Source: Clostridium collagenovorans DSM 3089 (GTDB taxonomy: Bacteria > Bacillota > Clostridia > Clostridiales > Clostridiaceae). From it: 64,000 bases of DNA. Below, piece by piece: positions 17,358-25,487 of the stretch (the stretch's first letter is position 1; the number at the start of each line of letters is the position of its first letter). The notes under the pieces are model-generated. The model searched no databases. It had not been told where the DNA came from and worked only from the letters and a program-made list of their open reading frames with translations. The stretch spans positions 496,001 through 560,000 of the forward strand of contig NZ_FQXP01000003.1 in the NCBI RefSeq assembly GCF_900130005.1, written 5' to 3'. A program made the translations under genes and the position numbers.

Positions 17358-17702
17358 ATGGAAGAAAAACAAAGAATTATTCAAGAATTTGTTCCAGGAA
17401 AACAAATTACTTTAGCTCATTTAATTGCTCATCCTAATAAAGCAGTTTATAAAAAGATGGGTTTAACAGATGAGTATAATGAAGCTATAGGAATTTTTAC
17501 TTTAACACCTAGCGAAGCCGCTATAATAGCAGCAGATGCAGCTACTAAAGCAGCAGGAGTTGAAATCGGTTTCGTAGATAGATTTAGTGGATCATTAGTT
17601 ATAACTGGTGATGTTTCAAGTGTTGAGGCAGCATTAAAAGAAGTATCTAATCTACTAAGTAATATTTTGGGCTTTACCATAGCACCAATAACAAAGTCTT
17701 AG
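17358..17702 (+). CDS. eutS: EutS, BMC shell hexamer protein
   Basis: A 114-residue BMC-domain protein matching EutS, which forms bent hexamers in the ethanolamine microcompartment shell. The start MEEKQRIIQEFVPGKQITLA and the HLIAHP stretch are family-typical. ATG 17358 is 8 bp after GGAG; an in-frame GTG at 17349 overlaps that site. It is the first gene after the strongest eut promoter and its antitermination leader, and eutP follows 10 bp later. Confidence 0.95.
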   Translation: MEEKQRIIQEFVPGKQITLAHLIAHPNKAVYKKMGLTDEYNEAIGIFTLTPSEAAIIAADAATKAAGVEIGFVDRFSGSLVITGDVSSVEAALKEVSNLLSNILGFTIAPITKS

Positions 17703-17712
17703 GAGTAGTAAT

Positions 17713-18141
17713 ATGAAAAAGGTGATGTTTATTGGAAGAACAGGGACTGGGAAAACAACTTTAACTCAGGCTCTTAACAATGAAAAAATAGAATATAAAA
17801 AGACTCAATCCTTAGAGTTTTCTGATTTTATAATAGATACTCCGGGAGAATATATAGAAAATAAGGCCTATTATAATGCTTTGATTGTAACTTCAGCAGA
17901 TGCAGATATTATAGCATTGTTACAGGATGCAACTACTGAACAAAGTATATTTCCACCTGGTTTTGGAAGCATATTTGCAAAACCAGTAATAGGAATAGTA
18001 ACAAAAGTTAATAAAGTTAGTGATGAAAATGAGCTGGAGAAAAGTAAAGAATTTTTAAAAACAGCTACTTGTGAAAAAATATTTTTAGTAGACTCATTAG
18101 AAAATAAGGGAATAGAAGAACTGAGGGAATTTTTAAAATAA
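17713..18141 (+). CDS. eutP: EutP, P-loop GTPase/acetate-kinase-like protein
   Basis: A 142-residue Ras-like P-loop protein: GRTGTGKTTL at residues 8-17, DTPGEY near 45, and a TKVN segment near 98 in the place of NKxD. EutP proteins carry nucleotide-binding motifs and have been reported to have acetate kinase activity in Salmonella. It lies directly after eutS with AGGAGTAG before the ATG. Transcription probably ends or weakens before the separate eutVW promoter. Confidence 0.93.
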   Translation: MKKVMFIGRTGTGKTTLTQALNNEKIEYKKTQSLEFSDFIIDTPGEYIENKAYYNALIVTSADADIIALLQDATTEQSIFPPGFGSIFAKPVIGIVTKVNKVSDENELEKSKEFLKTATCEKIFLVDSLENKGIEELREFLK

Positions 18142-18166
18142 TAAATATAAAATAATTAAAAAATTT

Positions 18167-18196
18167 TTGTATTTATTAAAAGAAATGTGGTAAAAT
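18167..18196 (+). promoter_or_regulatory. Likely own promoter of eutVW
   Basis: TTGTAT (18167-18172), 18 bp, TAAAAT (18191-18196) preceded by TGG. Unlike the leaders of eutG, eutS and eutA, no terminator is seen before eutV, so a basal level of the two-component system can be made without induction. Confidence 0.5.
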
Positions 18197-18267
18197 ACAA
18201 TATATACACATAGACAATGTCGAAAGATGACTTCAGGGAATCTTATTTTTAAATGAGGTGATTAAAT

Positions 18268-18840
18268 TTGGTAAAGAGAATTGTAATAGCCGATGACGAA
18301 CCTATTACAAGAATGGATATTAAGGAAATGCTTCAAGAAGAAGGTTACGATGTTGTAGCTGAAGCAGGAGATGGTTTTGATGCCATAGAAGCATGCAGAA
18401 AGTCTTTGCCACATTTGGTGATAATGGACATTAAAATGCCTTTGCTAGATGGGTTAAATGCTGCTAAAAAAATAACACAAGAAAACTTAGCTGATGGAGT
18501 TGTTCTTTTAACAGCTTATAGTGATAAGGATTTTATTGAGAGAGCTAAAGAAGCTGGTGTTTTAGGATATTTGGTTAAACCTTTAGACCATAAAGCCTTG
18601 ATTCCTACAATCGAAATAGCATTAAATAAAGCTAATGAGATTAAGCGTATAAAAAAAGATTTTAAGTCAACTAAAGAAAAATTAGAAGCAAGAAAAGTAA
18701 TTGAAAAAGCTAAAGGTATTCTTATGAATCAGAAAAGTATTACAGAAGAAGAAGCTTATATAACTTTAAGAAATCTGAGTATGGATAAAAGAGTTACCAT
18801 GAAAGAAATTGCTGAAATAATAGTGATGAGTAGTACGTAA
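18268..18840 (+). CDS. eutV: EutV, ANTAR-domain response regulator (antiterminator)
   Basis: A 190-residue response regulator. The receiver domain (1-120) has the acidic pair DD at 9-10, phosphoacceptor Asp54 in IMDIKMP and Lys in VKPLDH. Residues about 130-190 form an ANTAR RNA-binding domain, with the IEKAKGILMNQ and ITEEEAYITLRNLSM pattern. Phosphorylated EutV binds tandem hexaloop hairpins and prevents terminator folding; three such leaders are present in this locus. Translation begins at TTG 18268 after GAGGTG. The gene sits directly before its kinase eutW. Confidence 0.95.
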   Translation: MVKRIVIADDEPITRMDIKEMLQEEGYDVVAEAGDGFDAIEACRKSLPHLVIMDIKMPLLDGLNAAKKITQENLADGVVLLTAYSDKDFIERAKEAGVLGYLVKPLDHKALIPTIEIALNKANEIKRIKKDFKSTKEKLEARKVIEKAKGILMNQKSITEEEAYITLRNLSMDKRVTMKEIAEIIVMSST

Positions 18841-18873
18841 AACTACTTGAATAATCACAAAGAGGAATTTTAT

Positions 18874-20277
18874 ATGGATACAATAGAAAGCTTGTGTAAA
18901 AGTAATACGAATTTAAGTTATGAGGATATTGAAATAATAAAAAGTATTGCGTCCACTTTGAAATTGATTGCAGATTCCAGTAATGGAAATGTCTTCATAG
19001 ATGTAATGACAAAACATAAAGATGAAGCAATTGTTGTGGCAGCAGATTACCCTAATAAAGGTAATAATCTTTATGAAAGAAATGTAGTAGGGGAGTTAGC
19101 TATAAGAAAAAATGAACCTGCTGTAATTAGAACTTTAGAAGTTGGAATGCCTTCTAGAGATTTAAGAGCCATAACCCAAGAGCAAAGAAAAGTTAAGCAA
19201 AGTGTTGAACCGATTAAAAATAGACATAATAAAACTATTGCAGTGCTTATAATAGAAAAAGATGTAACTGAAAACTTAGAAGAAAGAACAAAGTTGCAAC
19301 TATTAGCAGATACTAATGAGCAATTAACTAATGAAATATCTATGGCTGATAATAAAAATATAAGTTATTATGTAAATGATGCTGTACTTATTTTAAATTC
19401 TAAGGGAATAGTGGTTTTCAATAACCCTATGGCAGATAGGTTATATAAAAAATTGGGTTATAAAGATGAGCTTATAGGAATGAAATTTTCTAATTTGTCT
19501 TTAGTTAACTTAGATTTTGATGATATTATAAATGAAAACAAAATTGTAGTTAGAGAAGAAGAAGTTGGAGAATTGACATTGCAAATTAAGTTCATAACTC
19601 AGCCAACTGAAAATAATAAGTTGGTTATGTTGGTTAGGGATTTAACAGAGGTAAAAGAAAAAGAAAAAGAGCTTATTCTAAAATCTGTTGCAATTAAAGA
19701 AATTCATCATAGAGTAAAAAACAATCTTCAAACAGTAGCTAGTCTTTTAAGATTACAAGCTAGAAGATCTAAAAGTGAAGAATTTAATGACATTGTAAAT
19801 GAGAGCATGAATAGAATTTTATCTATTTCGGCCACACATGAAATACTTGCAAAGCAAGGAATAGATGAAGTTAACATAAAAGAAGTATTGAATAAAATAA
19901 AATATAGTATGGTTATTCTAAAAAAGGTGCAAAGCTTGAAGCTTAGTATTCTTATAAAGGGTGATGATTTAAAGGTATCTTCTGATAAATCAACTACCAT
20001 AGCTTTAGTAGTAAATGAAATCATACAAAATTCTTTAAAACATGCATTCAATAATAAAACTGAAGGAGAAATAGTAATAACTATTAAAGAAGGCAATATA
20101 TATTCTTCTATTTGTGTAATAGACAATGGTGGAGGATTTGATATTGAAGGAATAGACTCTCAAAGTTTAGGATTGAATATAGTAAAAAGCTTAGTTAAAG
20201 ATAAATTAGGGGGAAACCTTAATATAGAATCTAACAAAGAAGGAACTAAAGTATATTTCGATTTTAGAAATGAATAA
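18874..20277 (+). CDS. eutW: EutW, ethanolamine-sensing histidine kinase
   Basis: A soluble 467-residue sensor kinase. It has an N-terminal sensor region (about 1-145, histidine-kinase N/GAF-like), a PAS-like segment (about 165-265), a HisKA_2-type box EIHHRVKNNLQ with His278/279, and an HATPase domain with NEIIQNSLKHA, DNGGGFD and SLGLNIVKSLV. It has no membrane segment, consistent with sensing intracellular ethanolamine. The ATG at 18874 has AGAGGA at proper distance; the frame extends a little further upstream without a ribosome-binding site. It partners EutV. Confidence 0.94.
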   Translation: MDTIESLCKSNTNLSYEDIEIIKSIASTLKLIADSSNGNVFIDVMTKHKDEAIVVAADYPNKGNNLYERNVVGELAIRKNEPAVIRTLEVGMPSRDLRAITQEQRKVKQSVEPIKNRHNKTIAVLIIEKDVTENLEERTKLQLLADTNEQLTNEISMADNKNISYYVNDAVLILNSKGIVVFNNPMADRLYKKLGYKDELIGMKFSNLSLVNLDFDDIINENKIVVREEEVGELTLQIKFITQPTENNKLVMLVRDLTEVKEKEKELILKSVAIKEIHHRVKNNLQTVASLLRLQARRSKSEEFNDIVNESMNRILSISATHEILAKQGIDEVNIKEVLNKIKYSMVILKKVQSLKLSILIKGDDLKVSSDKSTTIALVVNEIIQNSLKHAFNNKTEGEIVITIKEGNIYSSICVIDNGGGFDIEGIDSQSLGLNIVKSLVKDKLGGNLNIESNKEGTKVYFDFRNE

Positions 20278-20286
20278 AGAAAACCT

Positions 20287-20386
20287 AAACACAAGGTTGT
20301 GTTTTTGAAAAGGCAATGAAGCCCAGATTATTTAGTAGTAAATAGTGTCATATCTATTTAGTACTAAGCATTCTGGGCTTTTTTAT
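20287..20386 (+). promoter_or_regulatory. ANTAR-responsive antitermination leader before eutA
   Basis: P1 is AAACAC-[AAGGTT]-GTGTTT (20287-20304) and P2 is GGC-[AATGAA]-GCC (20312-20323), both with A1/G4 hexaloops. The P2 arm starts the terminator: GCCCAGA (20321-20327) pairs with TCTGGGC (20372-20378), with a long inner stem of AGTAGTAAATAG against CTATTTAGTACT, then TTTTTT. No promoter is apparent here, so eutVW transcripts must read through this switch to reach eutABC and the rest of the operon. Confidence 0.88.
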
Positions 20387-20419
20387 ATAGATAATCCTGT
20401 AATAAAAGGGGTGACAAAA

Positions 20420-21868
20420 GTGAAAGAAAAGATTTTAAGTGTTGGGATTGATATTGGAACATCAACTACTCAATTGGTATTTAGTAAAATAACAATTGAA
20501 AACACTGTAAGTAGCTTTTCTGTACCAAGAATACAAATAGTTGAAAAGGAAATAGTGTATAGAAGTAATATCTATTTCACACCTTTGAGTAATCAAACAA
20601 CTATAGATGGTGCTAAGGTAAGAGAAATAATAGAATCTGAATACAAAAGAGCTGGTATTAAACCAGAAGAGGTTAAAACAGGAGCAGTAATAATTACTGG
20701 GGAAACAGCAAGAAAACAAAATGCCAATGAGGTATTAGACACATTAAGTGGCTTAGCTGGAGACTTTGTAGTTGCAACTGCTGGACCAGATTTAGAATCT
20801 ATAATAGCTGGTAGGGGTGCTGGTGCAGATAAAATATCTGACGATGAAATAGCATACGTAGTTAATATAGATATTGGTGGTGGAACATCTAACTTAGCAT
20901 TATTCCATAATGGAGAAGTAAAAGATACTGGATGTTTAGATGTAGGTGGAAGGTTAATAAAAATTGATCCTGACACAAAAAAAATATACTATATATTCCC
21001 TAAAATTAAAAAGTTAGCGGAAAGTATTGGTGTAAATATAGAAGTTGGCGATATAGCTGAAATAGATAAAATAAGAAAAATAGCAAAAGCTATGACTGAT
21101 TTATTAGAAGAATCAGTTTGTATAAAAGAAAGAACAGCTATGTATCATGAAATAATAACTAATAATAATGCCAAAGGTAAAGGTATTAAAGATGGTTATA
21201 AAATAGATTACATAACTTTTTCCGGTGGTGTAGCTGATTATGTATATAATGAGGATTACAATGATCCATTTAAATATGGAGATATGGGTGTAGTCCTAGG
21301 AGAAGAAATTAGAAAATCTAATTTACTTAAAAAATTAAAGCTTAGAGAAGCAGTTGAAACAATTAGAGCAACCGTAGTAGGTGCTGGTTCTCACACTACT
21401 GATATAAGTGGAAGTACTATTACTTACACTAAGGATGTTTTCCCAGTGAAAAACATTCCTATATTAAAAATTTCTAAATCAGATGAGGAAAAGGGCTTAG
21501 ATGCAGTAGAAAATGCAATCAAAGAACAACTTTCATGGTTTGATTTGGAAAATGAAAAACAACAAGTTACAGTGGCTTTGACTGGGGAGAAAAACCCGAG
21601 TTATGCATATATACAAAATTTATCAAAAGCAATCATAAACGGTATGACTGAAGTCTTAAATAGAGATTATCCAGTCTTCGTAATTGTTGAAAACGACATG
21701 GCTAAAGTCTTAGGGCAAACAATGCACAGAGATCTGAACCATTCAAAAGATGTTGTTTGTATTGATAACATCAAAGTTGAAAACGGCGATTACATAGATA
21801 TAGGTAAGCCTTTAGTTAATGGTAAAGTTGTTCCAGTAGTAATTAAAACGTTAGTATTTAATTCTTAA
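20420..21868 (+). CDS. eutA: EutA, reactivating factor for ethanolamine ammonia-lyase
   Basis: A 482-residue actin/Hsp70-fold ATPase that replaces damaged cobalamin in EutBC. Phosphate-binding loops are visible in VGIDIGTSTTQL and NIDIGGGTSNLALF. GTG 20420 is 6 bp after GGGGTG and gives the family N-terminus. A GTG nine bases earlier is possible but too close to AAAGG. The frame stays open back through the leader terminator, which is not coding. It precedes eutB by 24 bp. Confidence 0.94.
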   Translation: MKEKILSVGIDIGTSTTQLVFSKITIENTVSSFSVPRIQIVEKEIVYRSNIYFTPLSNQTTIDGAKVREIIESEYKRAGIKPEEVKTGAVIITGETARKQNANEVLDTLSGLAGDFVVATAGPDLESIIAGRGAGADKISDDEIAYVVNIDIGGGTSNLALFHNGEVKDTGCLDVGGRLIKIDPDTKKIYYIFPKIKKLAESIGVNIEVGDIAEIDKIRKIAKAMTDLLEESVCIKERTAMYHEIITNNNAKGKGIKDGYKIDYITFSGGVADYVYNEDYNDPFKYGDMGVVLGEEIRKSNLLKKLKLREAVETIRATVVGAGSHTTDISGSTITYTKDVFPVKNIPILKISKSDEEKGLDAVENAIKEQLSWFDLENEKQQVTVALTGEKNPSYAYIQNLSKAIINGMTEVLNRDYPVFVIVENDMAKVLGQTMHRDLNHSKDVVCIDNIKVENGDYIDIGKPLVNGKVVPVVIKTLVFNS

Positions 21869-21892
21869 ATATTTTGTAGAGAGGTGAATACA

Positions 21893-23260
21893 TTGATACT
21901 TAAAACTAAATTATTTGGAAAAGTGTATCAGTTCAGAGATGTAAAAGATGTGTTAGCAAAAGCTAACGAAGAAAAATCAGGAGATAAGTTAGCTGGAGTT
22001 GCAGCTACTAGTGCTGAGGAAAGAGTTGCAGCTAAAGTTGTATTAAGCAACTTAACTGTAGCGGACTTAAGAAACAATCCAGTTGTAGCTTACGAATTAG
22101 ACGAAGTTACAAGAATCATTCAAGATGCTGTAAATGAAAAGATTTATGCAGAGATCCAAAACTGGACTATTGCAGAATTAAGAGAATGGCTTTTAAATGA
22201 AAACACAACAGGTGCTGACATTAAAAGAATTAGCAGAGGTTTAACAAGTGAAGTTATCGCTGGTGTATGTAAATTAATGTCTAACCTAGATTTAATATAT
22301 GCAGCTAAGAAAATAAGAATAACTGCACATTGTAATACAACTATAGGTGAAGTTGGTACTTTATCAGCTAGATTACAACCAAACCACCCAACAGATGATG
22401 TTGATGGTATTTTAGCTTCATTACTTGAAGGATTAACTTATGGTATTGGAGACGCATTAATAGGATTAAACCCAGTTGATGATAGCGTAGGAAGCGTAGT
22501 TAAAGTTCTTAAGAAATTTGAAGAAATAAAACAAAAATACGATATTCCAACTCAAAACTGTGTACTTGCACACGTAACTACACAAATGGAAGCTATAAGA
22601 CAAGGTGCTCCAACAGACTTAATATTCCAAAGTATAGCTGGTTCTGAAAAAGGAAACGAAGCTTTCGGTATTAATGGAACATTAATTGGAGAAGCTAGAG
22701 AATTAGCTCTTAAAGAAGGTACTGCAGCAGGACCAAACGTTATGTACTTTGAAACAGGTCAAGGTTCTGAGTTATCTTCAGATGCTCACCATGGAGCTGA
22801 CCAAGTAACAATGGAAGCTAGATGTTATGGATTTGCTAAGAAGTATGATCCATTCCTAGTTAACACAGTTGTTGGATTTATAGGGCCTGAGTACTTATAT
22901 GATAGCAAGCAAGTTATCAGAGCTGGACTTGAAGACCACTTCATGGGTAAATTAACAGGAATACCAATGGGTTGTGACGTTTGTTACACTAACCACATGA
23001 AAGCAGACCAAAATGACGTAGAAAACTTAGCAGTTCTTTTAGGAACAGCTGATTGTACTTACTTCATGGGAATCCCTCATGGTGATGACGTAATGTTAAA
23101 CTACCAAACAACAGGATATCATGAAACAGCAGCAATAAGAGAATTATTAAACAAGAAACCAGTAGCAGAATTTGAAGCTTGGCTTGAGAAACACGGATTC
23201 ATGAGCAATGGTAAATTAACAGGTAAAGCTGGAGATGCTTCAGTATTTCTAAAGAAGTAA
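21893..23260 (+). CDS. eutB: EutB, ethanolamine ammonia-lyase large subunit
   Basis: The 455-residue catalytic subunit of the adenosylcobalamin enzyme that converts ethanolamine to acetaldehyde and ammonia. It matches the family over its full length, with regions such as CNTTIGEVGTLSARLQPNHPTDD, YFETGQGSELSSDAHHGADQ and GIPMGCDVCYTNH. The true start is TTG 21893, 6 bp after GAGGTG, giving LILKTKLFGKVYQF; an in-frame GTG at 21884 is inside the ribosome-binding site. Codon choice is richer in C than in its neighbours, suggesting high expression. Confidence 0.96.
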   Translation: MILKTKLFGKVYQFRDVKDVLAKANEEKSGDKLAGVAATSAEERVAAKVVLSNLTVADLRNNPVVAYELDEVTRIIQDAVNEKIYAEIQNWTIAELREWLLNENTTGADIKRISRGLTSEVIAGVCKLMSNLDLIYAAKKIRITAHCNTTIGEVGTLSARLQPNHPTDDVDGILASLLEGLTYGIGDALIGLNPVDDSVGSVVKVLKKFEEIKQKYDIPTQNCVLAHVTTQMEAIRQGAPTDLIFQSIAGSEKGNEAFGINGTLIGEARELALKEGTAAGPNVMYFETGQGSELSSDAHHGADQVTMEARCYGFAKKYDPFLVNTVVGFIGPEYLYDSKQVIRAGLEDHFMGKLTGIPMGCDVCYTNHMKADQNDVENLAVLLGTADCTYFMGIPHGDDVMLNYQTTGYHETAAIRELLNKKPVAEFEAWLEKHGFMSNGKLTGKAGDASVFLKK

Positions 23261-23275
23261 TGAGGGGGTAAGGAA

Positions 23276-24160
23276 ATGTTTTCAGAAAATGATTTAAAAA
23301 AATTAGTAGAACAAGTTTTAGTAGAAATGGCTTCAGGTAAAGAGGTTAGTGAGGCAACTTCAAAGGTTGCACAAAATGCATCAGTTGTAGATGAAAACGG
23401 AATGATTCCAGATATAACTGAAGTAGACATAAAGTCTCAACTTTTAGTTGATGATCCAGAAGATAGAGAAGCTTACTTAAAAATAAAACAACACACTCCA
23501 GCAAGAATCGGTATAGGTAGAACTGGAGCTAGATATAAAACTGATACAATGCTAAGATTCAGAGCAGACCACGCATCTGCACAAGACTCAGTATTTACTG
23601 ATGTTGATGAAGAACTTTTAAAAGAAGTTAACTTAGTATCAGTTAAAACTAAATGTGAATCTAAAGATGAATACATCACTAGACCAGATTTAGGAAGACA
23701 AATTTGTCCACAAGAATTAGCTAAACTTGATGGTGTTATTAAGAAAAATCCTAAGGTGCAAATTTATGTATCAGACGGATTAAGTTCTAAAGCAGTAGAA
23801 GCTAACATCAAAGACGTTCTTCCAGCTTTAATCCAAGGATTAAAAGGATACGGAATAGATGTAGGAACTCCTTTCTTTGTAAAATACGGAAGAGTTGGAG
23901 CTATGGATGTTGTTAGTGAATACACAGGTGCAGAAGTTACATGTGTATTAATTGGAGAAAGACCAGGTCTTGTAACAGCTGAAAGTATGAGTGCTTATAT
24001 CACATACAAAGGATATGTAGGACTTCCAGAGGCTAAGAGAACTGTATTATCTAATATCCATAAAGGTGGTACTACAGCAGTTGAAGCTGGAGCATACCTT
24101 GCAGATGTTATTAAATTAATGTTAGAGAAAAAAGCAAGTGGATTAGACCTTAAATTATAG
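23276..24160 (+). CDS. eutC: EutC, ethanolamine ammonia-lyase small subunit
   Basis: A 294-residue partner of EutB. Residues 1-20 (MFSENDLKKLVEQVLVEMAS) form the amphipathic helix that in EutC homologues targets the lyase to the microcompartment lumen, followed by a loose linker to about residue 50. The conserved body contains ARIGIGRTGARYKT, FRADHASAQDSVF and VLIGERPGL. GAGGGGG lies before the ATG, 15 bp after eutB, so the subunits are co-translated. Confidence 0.95.
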   Translation: MFSENDLKKLVEQVLVEMASGKEVSEATSKVAQNASVVDENGMIPDITEVDIKSQLLVDDPEDREAYLKIKQHTPARIGIGRTGARYKTDTMLRFRADHASAQDSVFTDVDEELLKEVNLVSVKTKCESKDEYITRPDLGRQICPQELAKLDGVIKKNPKVQIYVSDGLSSKAVEANIKDVLPALIQGLKGYGIDVGTPFFVKYGRVGAMDVVSEYTGAEVTCVLIGERPGLVTAESMSAYITYKGYVGLPEAKRTVLSNIHKGGTTAVEAGAYLADVIKLMLEKKASGLDLKL

Positions 24161-24176
24161 TAAGGGGGCAAATTAA

Positions 24177-24833
24177 ATGAAAAACGATCAATTACGTCCA
24201 GCCGTTTTAGCAGTTAAATTAATACCTAATGTAAATGCTGATATGGCTAAGGAATTTAAATTAAAAGAACACCACAAAAGTATAGGAATTATTACAGCTG
24301 ACTGTGATGATGTAACATACACAGCTTTAGATGAAGCAACAAAAGCTTCTGATGTTGAAGTAGTATATGCTAGATCATTCTACGGTGGTGCTGCAAACGC
24401 AAACACTAAATTAGCAGGAGAAGTAATTGGTATATTAGCAGGACCAAGCCCAGCTGAAGTAAGAAGTGGATTAAACGCAGCAGTAGATTTTATTGAGAGT
24501 GGAGTAGCTACTTTCTACAGTGCAAACGAAGATGACAGTATAGCATACTATGCTCAATGTATATCAAGAACAGGTTCTTATCTTTCAGAGGTTGCTGGAG
24601 TTCAAGAAGGTGAAGCTCTAGCATACTTAATAGCTCCGCCATTAGAAGCTATGTACGGTTTAGACGCAGCAATGAAGGCAGCAGCAGTTGAGTTAAAAGC
24701 TTTCTTTGGTCCACCATCAGAAACAAACTTTGGTGGAGGCTTATTAACAGGAAGCCAATCAGCATGTAAAGCAGCATGTGATGCTTTTGCAGCAGCAGTT
24801 AAATTTGTAGCAGAAAACCCAACAGATTATTAA
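24177..24833 (+). CDS. eutL: EutL, tandem-BMC gated shell trimer
   Basis: A 218-residue circularly permuted tandem BMC protein. EutL trimers in the shell have a gated central pore thought to pass large cofactors. The N-terminus RPAVLAVKLIPNVNADMA and the C-terminal GPPSETNFGGGLLTGSQSAC region match the family. It starts 17 bp after eutC with AAGGGGG as ribosome-binding site. Confidence 0.95.
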   Translation: MKNDQLRPAVLAVKLIPNVNADMAKEFKLKEHHKSIGIITADCDDVTYTALDEATKASDVEVVYARSFYGGAANANTKLAGEVIGILAGPSPAEVRSGLNAAVDFIESGVATFYSANEDDSIAYYAQCISRTGSYLSEVAGVQEGEALAYLIAPPLEAMYGLDAAMKAAAVELKAFFGPPSETNFGGGLLTGSQSACKAACDAFAAAVKFVAENPTDY

Positions 24834-24849
24834 TCTATAGGTAAATAAT

Positions 24850-25470
24850 ATGGAAAAGTCAACCCTAGGGTTAATTGAGACATATGGTTTCATCGGGGCC
24901 GTTGAGGCCCTAGATGTTGCTTTAAAATCTGCGAACGTTGAACTAGTAAGCTGTGAATTTGTTAAAGCTGGTATAGTAACTATTTTAATTACTGGAGATG
25001 TAGCTTCGGTAAAAGCTTCAGTTGAAGCAGCAGCAGTTGCTGCTGATAGAATAGGTACTTTACTTAATACACATGTTATCGCAAGAGCTGATGATGAAGT
25101 TTGGAATATAATCGGCGGAAGAAAAAAAGATAATATAGAAGAGATAAAAGAGAGAATAAAAGAGGATTTAACCTTTAATGCTGAAAACAAAGAGAACTCA
25201 CTAGATCAAGAAGATTTAGAAGTTGAAGCAGAAAATACTACAGATGTAGTGGAATCTGAAGATATAACTGAAGAATTGATAATAAGTGAGAATGTTTTAG
25301 CAAAAGAAGTTAAACAGGATAAGTTGAGTTATACTCGTGAAGAGCTAGAAACTTTAAAAGTTCCTGAATTAAGATCTTTAGCAAGAAAGATGGAATTAAA
25401 ATCTTTGACTAAAAAACAAATTAAGTTTAGTAAAAAAGAGCAACTTATTGAAGCTATACTTCAAGGTTAA
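24850..25470 (+). CDS. BMC shell protein with acidic linker and C-terminal SAP-like domain (EutK-like position)
   Basis: Residues 1-85 are a standard BMC domain (LGLIETYGFIGAVEALDVAL, then ITGDVASVKASVEAAAVAADR). Residues 86-160 are an acidic, low-complexity linker. Residues 162-206 read LETLKVPELRSLARKMEL then KKEQLIEAILQG, the pattern of SAP or Rho-N-like helical domains often linked to nucleic-acid binding. Enterobacterial EutK also couples a BMC domain to a nucleic-acid-binding-like tail, but with a winged-helix type. It lies between eutL and eutE, and the tail probably faces the lumen or cytosol. Confidence 0.85.
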   Translation: MEKSTLGLIETYGFIGAVEALDVALKSANVELVSCEFVKAGIVTILITGDVASVKASVEAAAVAADRIGTLLNTHVIARADDEVWNIIGGRKKDNIEEIKERIKEDLTFNAENKENSLDQEDLEVEAENTTDVVESEDITEELIISENVLAKEVKQDKLSYTREELETLKVPELRSLARKMELKSLTKKQIKFSKKEQLIEAILQG

Positions 25471-25487
25471 AGAGAGGTAGATTATAA

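Noticed and set aside
18202..18267. Possible fourth ANTAR hairpin before eutV (GTCGAAAGATGAC)
   Set aside because: The stem is only 3 bp with a 7-nt loop, no partner hairpin and no overlapping terminator.
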